The position numbers were made by a program, and so were the translations under genes. A stretch of DNA of 64,000 nt from Gordionus sp. m RMFG-2023 (taxonomy: Eukaryota; Nematomorpha; Gordioida; Chordodea; Parachordodidae). The notes beneath the pieces are model-generated. The model was not told where the DNA came from. It was given only the letters and a program-made list of their open reading frames with translations, and ran no database searches. The stretch covers positions 10,455,561 through 10,519,560 of the forward strand of contig NC_088775.1 of the NCBI RefSeq assembly GCF_954871325.1, written 5' to 3'. This document shows, in pieces, positions 44,580-56,475 of this stretch; positions within the stretch are counted from its first letter, which is position 1; every line of letters begins with the position of its first letter.

Positions 44580-46745
44580 TAAGCAGTTGACCCCCTAGCT
44601 AAAAATTCCTGACTACGACCCTGCAGGCCAGTGTCCATCTCTTCATGATTTCTATGAAGTTGAAATTACGATCCTAGTATTCCATTATCGTATCTGTGGC
44701 TTTGACCCACTATGTATTTATCAAATCATCCCTTTAAATTGTATCGGCCTTTGGTACGCTTTTATAGTTCATATATTTTTTGAATCATCCCTCTTTGATA
44801 CTGATATATTGATACTCTTCCTGAAATGTTTTCCTATATATACACTTGGTGATATATGGACAATAAATAACTTAAACATTTATATTTGTAATCTAGGAAA
44901 TAATCCTATTAAGGTTATAATCTATGCAATAGTCATTGGGGTTATAATTTATGGGATAATCATATTGAGGTTATAACTTATGGGAAAGACTTATTGATGC
45001 TATAATCTAGGGATGGAGGTTATTTTTTATGGGATAGTTATATGGATGCCAAATATGAAGTGATTTAAAATTATATCCAAAAAATTTAAATAAATCAGTA
45101 TATTTCATTTTATAATGTATATGATTTGTGCTTCGAATATAATTTTTTTTAAAAATAATTTCATGCCGAATATACACTCATAAATTTAAAGAAAAATCCA
45201 AATAAACGTTACCGATTCATCAATATATAAGTAGTTTAGCCTACTTATTTACAAAATGCGTTATCAATTCACCAAAAATAAGGCTTCAATATATGACACT
45301 TAAGTTTCTTTTTTTTTATACAAAGGGGACAATGTATTAAACAAAATGAAGTTTCAATGTACTACACAAAAAGTTTTTTCTTAATTCAAGTATTATAAAA
45401 AAAATATATAAACAATTTCCATCAAAATTAAATATCGTTTCATTTAAAAATAAGCAAAGTGTAATATATATTTTTAAAAATGTAATTCCATGTTCCCACT
45501 AGAACCCAGAATTTTTTAATTTTTAAACTATATTTTATCTCCCATCACCTGCTGGCATTTAATCAACCAACTTCCCACTTTTCGATATCGCTTTAAATAA
45601 TAGGATGTAATTTTATGTACCACAAATAATATTGTACTCACCATATCTCGAAAAATCTATAATATACACAGATCTAAATTAGAAAAAATAGAGTACTGAA
45701 TTTATACCATTATATAGGTTATATAAACCTAAGAAGCATTTATATATCTATTAAAATCATATGTCTTCAAAACAATTCATCCGCCTTTATTTCATAAAGT
45801 TTTATAGATAATTCTTAATTTCGTTACTAATCAATTTTTCTTTTATTTCAATACAATTCTTACCTTTATCTCAGCAACCATAAAGATATATTCAATTTGT
45901 CTATATTAAATATAGTAAATACATTTCAAACAATATTTCCTTTAATGTAAACAACTTAACAATTAAAAATATTCCCTTTTTGGGTTAAAATTCATTTAAA
46001 ATTTATTTTCTTTTAATGTTAACTATGTAACAATTAAAATATATTTAATTTTCAGCAACAATTATTATAATCCATATATATATATATACCTTTTATATCA
46101 TATATATTTTGTATATTACTTTTATACCATTAACTGGCCAAATTAATTTCAATATTACCGTCGCTTACTCCCTCACTAGGAGAGTCCGACTTTTCATATA
46201 TTTATCTTTGAAACATTTAATTTTGAAAAATCCATTCCTAATTATTTACCCACTTTATAATTATTTTAAAAATATTATAAATTCCTATAAAAATTATCTT
46301 ACAAAAATCCCTATTCTAAATATTCAAATATTATTTATTAACAAAAATTAAACCAATATTAGCACACCATTCAAAATAGATCACATTAATAATATATCAA
46401 CCTTAATTAAAAATGAATTACATTCATTATATATCATATCATAAATGTTTTTTATTTTCAAATTTAAAAGAACATTTTTATCATATTAAAATATAAAAAC
46501 GGTCATTTCATATAAACGGAAGTGGAAATACAGGTTCCCAAATATATAGCGTAATGAGTTAATTTAGAGTATTTATTTTTAATTCAAATTTTAAAAAATT
46601 TTGGAAAGGAAGCGAAGAGGCGCATGTGAACCCAAATTAAAGATTTACCTAAAAACCAAAGTAATTAAATTAAACCATCATAAACTAGCAGGTTTCAGGA
46701 TGTTTGGTATTAATTAGGGCTCTCATTAAGAATGCGGATAATTTT
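44580..46745. other. Intergenic; tail of an older hAT and a minisatellite
   Basis: 44580-44625 is the right end of the older hAT (TAAAAATTCCTGACTACGACCCTG). 44886-45055 holds a degenerate repeat of GGGTTATAATTTATGGGATAGTCAT-like units about 30-36 bp long, five copies. The rest is AT-rich; the 80-codon frame at 46109-46351 has no family and lies in low-complexity DNA. I see nothing else. Confidence 0.5.
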
Positions 46746-46753
46746 GAATAAAA

Positions 46754-48160
46754 TAGTGTTGTAAACGAACGCGTTCGTGAACGAAGTTCGTTTTTTGAAT
46801 AAAATGATGAATGGCGTTCCTTTTATTTTTGACTTTGAACGTGAACGCGTATGACGAACGCGTTCGAATTTAACGTTCGTTCAATTTTAAAAATTATTTT
46901 ATTTTTTTGAAAAATTTAATATTTCCAAATTTTTTTAAAAAATGTATTTATATTTTTTAATCGGCTGTGTATTTTTTCACATTTCAATTTTTTTAACACA
47001 TAGTTTATTAATTTGAATTGTTTATATTTTAATTTAATAGATTAGCATACGCATGGATATTATTATTTAATCCTCATCATCTGATTCTGAAAATCCAAAA
47101 TCAGATGAATTTATGGCCAAATATGATAAATGTTTTATATTAACATCCTATATTGAAGGAACTAATCCAATGCTAACCAAGTATAAAATGTGGCCAAAAA
47201 GTATTATATTGTCAAAATCTTCAGGTTCTAATTTAAAACGACATTTGATTTTAATATTAATTATTTGATTTTATGTGATATAACTAAGTTAAATCATTAA
47301 ATTTGAAAAAATAATGCATTTGGGATATTTGACCACAACAATAACGAGTTATTTATTTCAAAATTAAAAAAATTAGTGGCCTCAAATATGATCAACCATT
47401 GATAGACTCCGTATTAAATGGGATTAATATAAATCTATTACTCTCAATTAATTACATATATTTTATTTTTTTAAAGATTTGAACATATATAAGGATCAAT
47501 ATGTTCTTTCTGCAATTATACATCCAGCATTCAAACTTTGGCCATGGATAAAACTTCCACAGAACGAACCTATTAAAAATAAACTTATTGCGTCATTAAA
47601 AAAATGCTATGAAAATCCTAGAGAACTGTTAATTTCGAGATATCCTTTTTTTTATCGAGAGTAAGAATGGGTTGGGAGGATAATTTATCTCAATTTTTTG
47701 CAAATAACAAAACAATATGTTTTTAATTAATTCTCCACGTTAAAAGAGCTGTTTATTAAGTATAATATTGCAATCCCCTCATCTGCCCCTATAGAGCGCT
47801 TTTTTAGTATAGCTAATGCCGTATTAACTGCCAAGTGTTCCTGTCTATCAGATAAATATTTTGAAAGCAATTGTTATTATAAGAAAAATTTTTTATAAAT
47901 AAAAAGTATATTATATTTTATTTATAATTATATTATAAAAATAAAATTATATTATTTTTTAACATGGCTAAAATATATTGTATTAAAAAATATAAGTTTA
48001 TTTATATTAAATTAAATTTTAAAAAAATTTATCATAAAATTTTAAACGGTTTTATGAACGTGAACGCGTTCCTTTTTTTTTGAGCATAAACTTGAACGCG
48101 TTCGATTTTTGTCAATGACGTTGAAAGCGTTCAATTTTTTTAGAAATGTTTACAGCACTA
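46754..48160 (+). mobile_element. hAT transposon (1.41 kb) with near-exact target duplication
   Basis: TAGTGTTGTAAAC at the left and GTTTACAGCACTA at the right are inverted repeats with one mismatch. The flanks GAATAAAA (46746-46753) and GAATTAAA (48161-48168) agree at seven of eight positions. Subterminal GAACGCGTTCG palindromes and GTGAACGCGTTC repeats sit inside each end (46770-46890 and 48055-48130). The interior holds decayed transposase pieces. Confidence 0.88.
47479..47900 (+). pseudogene. hAT transposase C-terminal remnant
   Basis: The first frame reads YKDQYVLSAIIHPAFKLWPW (47485-47545), the conserved block ahead of the dimerisation domain. After a gap, IPSSAPIERFFSIANAVLTA (47773-47830) and CLSDKYFES (47835-47865) give the dimerisation core itself (P-S-S-A-P-x-E-R-x-F-S-x-A, then L-S-D). 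The intervening part is broken by stops. Catalytic core residues upstream are not recognisable. Confidence 0.7.
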
Positions 48161-48168
48161 GAATTAAA

Positions 48169-49498
48169 TGTCACATGCCTTACATATCTGCCTTGGCCAA
48201 ATATAATATCAATAAAAATGTACCTTTCTTATTCCCAATTAACTTCTCAAATAATGGCTCACGAAAAAAATGAGCTCAATATTAAATTAATTTAATAAAA
48301 TAAAATAAAAACAATTATTATTATTTTTCTTTATTTTTAATTAAAAAGTTATAATAATTTGTGTAAAAAATCAAATTAAAGTTTCTAAATTTTTAAAAAA
48401 TAGAATTTATTTTTTTTTAAATTTTTTCTTGAAAGATTTTTTATGCAAAAATTAATTTCAAATGATTTACTTACAGATTGTGGCATTTTTAGGTAAAATT
48501 TAATCAAAAATCTATTCTTCAAAAAAAAATCAAGAATTTTTGAAGATTAATTTTTTTTCAAACTCTTGAATAAACAACATTGTAAGATAAATGTAAAATA
48601 ACTCGGATTAATTGTTTTAATTAAATATACAATTTAATTTATATTATGCGAAACTATTCATTTTTTAAATTTCTACGTTTTATTTATTGAAAAATAGAAG
48701 ATTCGTAATGGCAGAAGTGGCTTTTTTGTAAAGAGATTTCCAAGATTAAGATTACCAAAGTGCATGCATCTAATTGTGAAGAGAGGATAAAAGAAACAAC
48801 CAAATTCCTAAAAATAATTATTTATGCTATAAAAAAAGTAGAAGGGCAAGTCAAACCTGAAACCGTTAAGAAATGTATCACCCACAATATCAGTAATTAT
48901 TTTTAGATTTTTGTATATTTCTAATTGACGGTGCAATCTCTTCAAGTTGGAATATAGATATGTTCTCTCTCTCAGTCATAAAATTTATTCTTGCTTCTTA
49001 CCTTACAAGATATAATTTGACAGAAGAGAATCTTGGAAATATTTCGATTGAATAAGGCTCAATATTCTTTTATTTAGAGAATAGTGAAAATCTAATAGGC
49101 TTGTATATGCAAACAGATTTGAGCTAATTTTTAAATGTTCAAACCGAACCCATAATCATTTCTTATAAAACCTGAACCGTTATTTTTATCTGAACCTAAA
49201 ACAGAAGCTATATTCCATTTTGAAACCCTGAAAAAAAAATGCAGATATACATTGGAATTTAAAGTATCATTGAATTCCATTCAATATTTAAAAATGTATC
49301 AGATAATGTATTGCCAATACAGTATCCTAATTTTTATTTTAACTCCAGTATTTTTTTGTTTGTTTGGAAGGGGGGGGGGGGGGGGGGGGTTTTAGTTATA
49401 AATAAAAAATAATCATTTATCTTGCAGTTTCACATAAAATGTATTTTTCCCTAAAAATTTATATCAAAAAATTAAATAAGTTGTGCTTGCATTATGAA
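48169..49498. other. Intergenic, with pogo-like and hAT-end traces
   Basis: Around 48830-48895 the plus strand reads KKVEGQVKPETVKKC, resembling the V-x-x-E-T-I-x-N-C-F motif of pogo/Tigger transposases. At 49140-49232 AAACCGAACCC, CCTGAACCG and TTTTGAAACCCTG resemble one end of a CAGGGTTTC-type hAT such as 17465. A run of 21 G lies at 49371-49390. The rest is AT-rich. Confidence 0.4.
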
Positions 49499-49702
49499 TT
49501 AATTTTGTATTTTGTTCAACAAGAGTTCAATTCGAGCATTTAAATTAGGCTGGCCTCTTTTTGTTTTTTTGGTCAACTTTTTGAAACTGTTAATCTTCTT
49601 TTTGTTGTAACATTGCAGGGCCTCTTCTTTTGCGTGTCTTTTGGCTTCCCTTTCTAGATCCAACTTTTCCTTCTTTGATTTATTTAAAATCTGTGGTTTG
49701 AC
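49499..49702 (-). CDS. CCDC59: Terminal exon resembling CCDC59/TAP26 (Fyv7-type rRNA processing)
   Basis: The minus strand reads VKPQILNKSKKEKLDLEREA, then EEALQCYNKKKINSFKKLTK, then KTKRGQPNLNARIELLLNKI and QN before TAA. Vertebrate CCDC59 (TAP26) ends with a nearly superimposable KKTKKGQPNLN..MEYLLQKIQ, and the wider Fyv7 family shares T-[KR]-[KR]-G-Q-P-x-L-x-x-x-[IM]-x-x-LL-x-KI. Fyv7 acts in 18S rRNA maturation in the nucleolus; vertebrate TAP26 is also described as a transcription-factor partner. An acceptor (TTAAG before GTCAAACC) starts the exon in phase 0 at 49702. The upstream exons, expected at higher coordinates, were not found up to 53460, so they may lie beyond the transposon-filled DNA, or this may be an orphan exon. 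Confidence 0.7.
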   Translation of the reverse strand, partial: VKPQILNKSKKEKLDLEREAKRHAKEEALQCYNKKKINSFKKLTKKTKRGQPNLNARIELLLNKIQN

Positions 49703-52204
49703 CTTAAGATTATACAAAGAGAAATATACAAAGATATAATTAATCGATTCTAATATAAAATTAATTTTGTGACACTAATGTAAAAGTTGGGGAAAGAAAT
49801 CTGATATTTAAAGGTTGGCATAGCCTCTCATGATCATATAATCTAAGTAGTGCTAAGTAATAATCAGATAGCCTGTAAAATTTTATTAAATCTTCAGGTG
49901 CCAGTTCCACTCAGTCATTTTTGTCAGTTAGCTAGGAACTATTTATCAATAGTAATTCTAATGGTAATTCAATCACCCACCATGGAAAAACTAATTCAAT
50001 AATCTCCATTAAATTGAATTTGGAAAATAAATCTGTAGTAATTTTGAACCACTATACCCACCTTTGATTTTTACTTGTTTGTTTTCCCTATTGAAAATAT
50101 GGATTTATTATAATGCTCAAAGGTTACAATTTGGATATTCATGAATAGGCCAAATGTCTATACTAGTATAAGATTGTAAAATACAGAATAAATTTTTTTA
50201 TAATTTAAAATTATAACAAATTTAATTTTCAAAAAATATGTAATGTCAAAAAATTAGATTTAGAGGTTTTGGGATATTCTAAACATTTAAAAGGAACAAA
50301 TTTTTTTACCATATGAATAACACAAACATGCTTTTATCATGGGTCCATGAATATTGTATAAATTTATATTGTAATAATATTTTTTGATGATAATTGATTA
50401 TTTTATAATATTTATTTTGAGAATTACATACAACTGTGGGGCTAATTTAAAATTTACCAAATTAATGTCAAAGAAATTAATCTAGCGATTGTTTTATTTA
50501 GGAATATGAACCAAGACCTTTCGAACACTCAATATTTTATTGAACCCAAACCCTTTTTAAAATTTAGGGTTCAGTAAATAACTTTATTTTAAAATTAAAC
50601 ATTTTTTTATTTTCTGTATAAAAACTTTTTTGTGTAGATCGTTTTTCGATTTTAGAGTATACTTTTATGTAATTTTAATTTTACTAACATATTTTATAAG
50701 TTTCTTTTTATAATAGAAAATAATAATATATATTTTAGGAATATATATTGTTTTGATTTAAATAAGACCAAAGAGAAGAACAAAATCATAAAATAGCTTT
50801 ATTAAATGCAAGTTGTAGCTGTTTAAGAAATCAATATTTTAATTTGAATCTTGATTTTGGAAGACATCATGATAAATTCAAGGATGAATTTTGCCAGGTT
50901 TGGTTTAAGGTAAAATAGATGGGTTCAGTTCATGCTTAGTTCAGGAAAATATTTCTGAACCTGGGTCTGGTTCTGGGTTCAACTCGGGTTTAATAATTTT
51001 TAAATATAAAAAAAAATTATATATTTAAATCATAATTAAAAAACTAGACATAGATTTGGTATAAAAAATTTATTTTTTTATTTAATTTATAGGCAAGATA
51101 TAGTTAAAATACAAGGCATAGTCATATATCAATTTTAAAAAATTTATTTAGACATATTTCTTTAAATTAACAATTTCCAATATAGTAATTTTTACTTTGA
51201 CTTGTCACTTTCATTTTCCTCTCATTAATAATCTTTAAGAATAAGTTAAATAATAAAAATAAATGGAATAAAATTGTTTAAAATTTATTAAGACTATAAT
51301 AGGAATCTTTGAAAATAAATTTTAAAAATTTTTTAAAAATGATGTAAATGAATTAAGTTATTTAAAATTTATTAAAACTTCACTTAATTGGAAATTTAAA
51401 AATATTATAAAATCTCAATTTATTAATATTTGTATTTACAATTATACAAATATCTTAATATATGCTAACCCAGTATTATTCAAATAAAATTCTAGGTTCA
51501 ATTCAGGGTTTTGAAAATTTTATAAATGTGGTTCAGTTCATGTTCAAATTTTTTTCATAAAAACCCAGATTTTCTTATCCAGGTTTGTATGGTTCAAATT
51601 CCTGAATAAATTGCTTAATAAAATTTCAAAAACAATTTTTTAAATTTGTATTATTCTAATTCTAAATTCTTTCTATATGCTAAATATAGTAAAGTAAATT
51701 TTTAACACCAATGTTTGTTATTTTTACTAAATTTTATGATTTAATTTTTCTGAAACATAGAACCCCATTCAGAAATATTTAACTGAACTAAGACCATTTT
51801 TTAAAAGGAGGATTCACAGCATTGGTTTTATTTATAAATAAATATTGAAATGAATTTTATTTTATCCAAAAATAACTGTTACAAATCAAGCCTAAAAAAA
51901 TTTTTGACAATTATCCTGTCTTTTGTATTAATAATCTTTTAATAAAACAATCAACAATCCTATTTTTATTACAATATACTCTATAATTTATTGTTATATA
52001 TAGCAGTAAGATATTTAATTAAAATTCTGGTTAAAACCTTTTACTAAACTTTATAATATGTAATTAAAATTATAAAAGTTATTCATTATAAACAAATTAT
52101 TTACATTTTTGTGGGGTCTTCCTTTGATATAACTTCTACGATTTTTCATATAAAAATCTTAACGAATGAATGGTTAATTATCAAATATTTTTAACATAGT
52201 AACC
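49703..52204. other. AT-rich; possible decayed hAT at 50502-51604
   Basis: TAGGAATATGAACCAAGACC at 50502 and CCAGGTTTGTATGGTTCAAATTCCTG ending near 51604 could be the two ends of a hAT element, with GGTTCAG/GAACC-type subterminal motifs at 50540-50575, 50895-50990 and 51495-51600; the flanking 8 bp do not match. 51760-51825 carries similar motifs. Elsewhere I see nothing. Confidence 0.4.
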
Positions 52205-52440
52205 GCTGTCCAATTATTATTTTGCTAAACGGCTCATCTTAAGCCGATATTTAAAAACGGATAACTCAATATTTTATCCAGAAAAGATATTGCACAAGTC
52301 TGAAGATTTTGCTCTTATACGAAACAAAGGTCTATGGATATATTATCGAGATATCGAGACTTAGGCAATATTTTTCTGGCTAAAATGTTGAGTTGGCCGT
52401 TTTTATAAATCGGCTCAAAACGAGTCGTTTGACAACACTA
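52205..52440. mobile_element. Foldback MITE with arms of about 75 bp
   Basis: AAACGGCTCATCTTAAGCCG..AAAAACGG..AACTCAA.ATTTTA.CCAGAAAA.ATATTGC..AAGTCT at 52230-52302 matches the reverse complement of 52355-52430 at most positions, leaving a spacer of some 50 bp. It can fold into one long hairpin. Exact ends and target duplication are uncertain. Confidence 0.7.
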
Positions 52441-52989
52441 CCCAATGAAATAATAATGAAATAATAATGAAAAATACAATGAAGATAATTTTATTTTCCG
52501 CAACACAAAGAAATAAGTTGTAATTTAAAATGGTTAAATTTGGAAAAAAAATTAATACAATTTTTTTTAGTTAAAGTGAAAATAAAAACTAATATCAAAA
52601 ATTCCAAGACCCAAAAGAATAAAAAAATATTGGAACAAAGAAAATATAATACACTAAAATGTTATCGATACCTTAAAAAAAACAAAAATCAGAGACATAG
52701 CACTAGCAGAATACGTTGGAATATCTATAATTCTTGATATGAGCTAGTGATAAATCGCGACAAATTGTGTTTTTTATGCATGTATTTAAATATTCCTTTA
52801 CACTCATCATCATTAAATTTTTGTATCTTAGGGTCAGGATTATTTTTATTTAAAAACTATAGAAATAATTTTGTATTACTTAAGTAGTATCCCTGTCATT
52901 ATTGTTAAAATAGGTAGATGGGACAAAAATCCAATAAATGGGGTTATTAAGAGAAGGGTTACTATCATTTATAGTGTATTCATCTTTCT

Positions 52990-53039
52990 TGTAAGATATT
53001 GTCCATATATTTTCTTGTAAGATATTGTCCATATATTTT
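52990..53039 (+). repeat. Short tandem duplication
   Basis: TTTCTTGTAAGATATTGTCC followed by ATATA appears twice in succession (near 52985 and 53012). Noncoding. Confidence 0.8.
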
Positions 53040-53117
53040 CATGCTAAAAATTATAATTATTATTCATAGTATTATTTTATTAAAATTATTAGAAAAAAAA
53101 ATCGATATATTATTTAT

Positions 53118-53270
53118 AGTAAAACCTGTCTAATTTGATATAATTCGGGCAACTCCCTAATTGACAAAAATTTAGAGTCCCAGTAGAATTATTATTAATT
53201 ACTATTAGAAAGTTATTTATCTCGTGGCAAATTGTCTAGGCCAAAGCTGTCCAAATTAGATATGTTTTAG
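53118..53270. mobile_element. Pogo/Tigger-like MITE (about 153 bp)
   Basis: AGTAAAACCTGTCTAATTTG at the left and CCAAATTAGATATGTTTTAG at the right are imperfect inverted repeats, with TA dinucleotides close to each end. The start AGTAAAACCTG and the AATTCGGGCAACTCCCTAATTG phrase resemble pogo/Tigger termini. No coding sequence. Confidence 0.55.
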
Positions 53271-53499
53271 AATAATATAAAAGAAATAATGGTATGAAAT
53301 GATATCTTGAATAACAACTCTATTTGAAATGGATTTATTTCTATAATTTTTTTTAATACTACTTTATTTTCCTTAACTTAGAATATAAATCAGTTTTTAT
53401 TTTATTATATCGTATATTTAATTTAACTCATATTTAAATTCGTGATCTACATCGGGCCTAATGTTTCAAGCCTGGCCCGAAATTTTTTTATTTGTCACA

Positions 53500-53715
53500 A
53501 AAATCTCACCGGTACTCCGTTTCTTCATTTCCGTTTCGACTATCCAGTGGGCACCTACTCCGTACATGGCCCCTTTGTTGACATCTGAAGCATCTCCGTG
53601 GATCCTCCAATGGCTGTACCCGGAAAGATGTTCTTCTTGCCGTCCTGCGTTCAAAATTAGTTCGAGGCCGAATATTAGCTGGATCACTGTATCCCCAATA
53701 TACCATATTTTATTT
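53500..53715 (-). mobile_element. Zinc-knuckle (gag-like) fragment of a retroelement fossil
   Basis: The minus strand reads RRCFRCQQRGHVRSRCP, a C-x2-C-x4-H-x4-C knuckle preceded by a basic stretch, as in retrotransposon nucleocapsid regions. It lies beyond the 3' end of the element at 54360-59130 and does not match the knuckles of that element, so it belongs to something else. Only this small part is recognisable. Confidence 0.45.
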
Positions 53716-54359
53716 ATCGCCATTTTTAAGAATTCGGATATTTGTATCAGTTTTTCTCCACCAATAAAATTTCCAGTAATTACGAGAATAAATTACGAAA
53801 ATAAAAAGAAATATTATTTTATTTTCTTTCAAACTAATTCTAAAGTGAATACTCGCAAACAAAAATTTTTTTTATTACTTCTCCCATATATACCCACGAT
53901 TATTAAGTCATTCCCCCTTTTTTTAAACTTGGCACTGACATTCCCGAATTTCGAACATTTTTCCCAAATCTTTGACACATTCTAAATAATTTTGTAATTT
54001 ATGATCTTGGCCTTTACCACATTATTCTTTTTTTTCTTTACTTGGCAATGACATTTTCAAATCTCAAACATTTTCCTCCAATCTTTAACACATTACCGAT
54101 AATTTAATAATTTAGGATCTCGGCCTATAATTACTTCATAACAAAAATTCTTTTTAATTGATCGATTTTGCCAACTATTCCGTTGTCTTTAATTTTTAAA
54201 TCTTTCATTCCTTTCTTCGCAAATTTTTATCTCTATTTTATTTTTTTATTATAACTTTTTCCACCTGCTTCCCCAACTCATCTCCTTTAATGAGCCCATT
54301 TATAAATTTATCTTCTTTTTTTTAACACGCTATTAGACGGCGTTATTTTCACAGCTTGG
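53716..54359. other. Spacer, nothing recognised
   Basis: Pyrimidine-rich on the plus strand, with two similar phrases (53930-53995 and 54045-54115, both containing TTTTCC.AATCTTT.ACACATT) that suggest an old local duplication. It may belong to the 3' region of the adjoining Ty3-type element. Confidence 0.35.
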
Positions 54360-54389
54360 TATATATTGCGCGTTAACATAGAACATATT

Positions 54390-54825
54390 TTCCCTGCCCA
54401 AATTGAGCACTATAAAATATATTACATCCCGATACCTATTAAATCTCCCTGCAGATAACGATTTCCCAAATTTATTCCGGGCTTCTTCCAGGATACCTAT
54501 TCCATTGCATGTATATATTGAGCGCTATAATAGAGCAATTATTTCCCCGCCCAACTTGACTATAAAATACATTATATCCCGATATCTATTAAATCTTCCT
54601 TTCCGATAAATGTTTTCCCAGATATTTTTCCATATAATAATTATTATTCTACTGAGACATTATAAAAGCTCCAGTACTTATTTCGGGCTTCTTTTGGGAT
54701 ACCCATTCCATTGCACGCATATATTGAGCGCTATAATAGAGCAATTATTTCCCTGCCCAACTTGAGCACTATAAAATATATTATATCCTGATACCTATTA
54801 AATCTTCCTTTTAAATTTCAAATTC
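54390..54825 (-). repeat. Triplicated TATA-bearing block at the 3' end of the Ty3 element
   Basis: CCTGCCCAA.TTGAGCACTATAAAATATATTA..TCC.GATACCTATTAAATCT.CCT appears near 54395, 54550 and 54755, with AGGATACC.ATTCCATTGCA..TATATTGAGCGCTATAATAGAGC between copies. The spacing is about 155 and 205 bp. Repeated promoter-like blocks are common in long terminal repeats, so this may be one, but the mate was not found. Confidence 0.6.
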
Positions 54826-54879
54826 TTTTATACATGTATTTCATTTCACTCATTTTCGATAATATATCGCCCAACTTCA

Positions 54880-55850
54880 TACCCCCGATCGTAATCTTCC
54901 GGGCTCTACACCTCTTTTCAACTGATCCCGATGTCGTACTCCCTCTCTTCCATCGGCGAACCTTACTCGACTTAACTTGTTCCCAATGTTTTCCACGATC
55001 CTCCCGGATTCCCATTTTCTGGTAGTTCCATATACTCTAGCCCACACGGTTTGACCCACTATGAATTCCAACATCTCAATTTTCTCCTCTTCCACTTCTT
55101 GATTCGTGTCCCTTTTTAATAAATCCAGTAATATTCTGGTTCGTCTCCCCAAAAACCTTTCTGCCGGAGATTGTTCCTCTCCCTTTCGACAGTTGTTGTA
55201 ATAAGCTACTGCTACCCAAATTTCCCCACCTCCATACTTTGATTTTCTTAACCAATTTTTGACAATCGACACCATTCGTTCCGTTTGACCGTTCGAGCTC
55301 GGATGATATGGTGACGTCAAAATATGTCTCGCCCCGGTTTCCGCACAAAAAGACTTGAATTGTCCACTTATGAAGGCCGGTCCTCCATCCGAAACTATTA
55401 TCTTAGCTACTCCGAATCGAGCCCACAGATTTTTCAGCATCTTTACCACAACCTGAGTTGTCAATCCTCTCACTTCCTCGTATTCTACCCACTTGGAAAA
55501 AGCGTCTACCACTATAATATATATTTTGTTTTCGAAGTCGAAGAAATCAACATGTATGCGCTCCCAGGGTCGTGTAGCCTTGGGCCATACACTTTTCTTG
55601 TCTCTGCGAAGCATCGGGGCCCACAAATTACACATCGCACAGCCTCTGGTTATATCCTCAATTTCTTTATTCATTCCGGGCCACCATACATACTCCCGAC
55701 CCCACTGTTTCATTTTTCAACGCTCTGATGTCCGGCATGAATCATCTTCAACACCGCATCCCGTAATACTATACCCTGATTCCCCCGTACCACGCAGTCA
55801 TCTACTATCGCTAATTCCTTTTCTATGTACTTGTAAGATTTATCTCAGTC
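54880..55850 (-). pseudogene. Ty3 element: integrase region
   Basis: The N-terminal zinc region shows MIHAGHQSVE and later CAMCNLWAP (His-His-Cys-Cys). Then come WPKATRPWERIHVDFFDF (first acidic residue), VSDGGPAFISGQF (second) and YHPSSNGQTERMV with the third catalytic Glu. After the core, QSPAERFLGRRTR and a C-terminal HRDQLKRG are as in Ty3 integrases. Part of a broken fossil. Confidence 0.85.
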
Positions 55851-55929
55851 TCGCCAAGATCTGCGCCCCTTTAGGCATGCCTTGACTCGGGTCAATTCCC
55901 GATCTTTCAAGGTGGCCCCTTTCAATTCC

Positions 55930-56475
55930 TCTCACGTTACCGGTCCTCCTTTGGTTATTTTGACCATCGTTCTAATTAATCCCTGCTCCTTCGATTCCTC
56001 TATCTCTTTCAATTTTCCTTCATCTCCCTCTTCGCCCGCCCCACATCTTGACAGAATATCGGGTAAATAATTTTCTCTTCCCCGCCGATATTTCAACTGT
56101 ACGTCAAAGCTCCCTACCAGCAAAAACCATCGTTGGAGTCTTGGCGACAACATGAGCTCTTTGTTATCTTTCCTGAACAGATGCACCAAAGGTTTGTGAT
56201 CGATATAAATAACAAATCTACGCCCAATCAGATACTCCCTACATTTGGTCAATCCGAATATTACCGCCAACGCCTCTTTTTCGATCACTGAATACCTTGT
56301 CTCCGCCGCCCTAAATATCCTCGAGAAGAATAAAACTGGTCTTTCTATTTCATCCACATAATGCAATAACGCCCCACCTACTCCCTTGATCGACGCGTCT
56401 ACGGCCAGTAACACTTCCAGGTCATTGTTAAAGCACATAAGAATGGGTTCCCTTCCAAATCTAGACTTCAATTCC
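55930..56475 (-). pseudogene. Ty3 element: RNase H region
   Basis: Recognised from LLAVDASIKGVGGALLHY, RPVLFFSRIFRAAETRYSVI, EKEALAVIFGLTKCREYLIG, YIDHKPLVHLF, PRLQRWFLLVGSFDVQLKYR and LPDILSR, in Ty3 order. The D-A-S, E-K-E and D-H-K-P blocks are the expected acidic positions. Confidence 0.85.

Noticed and set aside
46109-46351. 80-codon plus frame
   Set aside because: AT-driven composition (Ile, Leu, Tyr, Asn), no motif, no splice or start context.
50502-51604. Candidate hAT element with GAACC-type ends
   Set aside because: The ends are weakly paired and the 8-bp flanks do not match, so it was kept only as a description of the interval, not as a delimited element.
52540-52737. 65-codon Lys/Asn-rich frame
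   Set aside because: Composition matches random A-rich DNA; nothing comparable to the coding contrast seen at 35484-36779.
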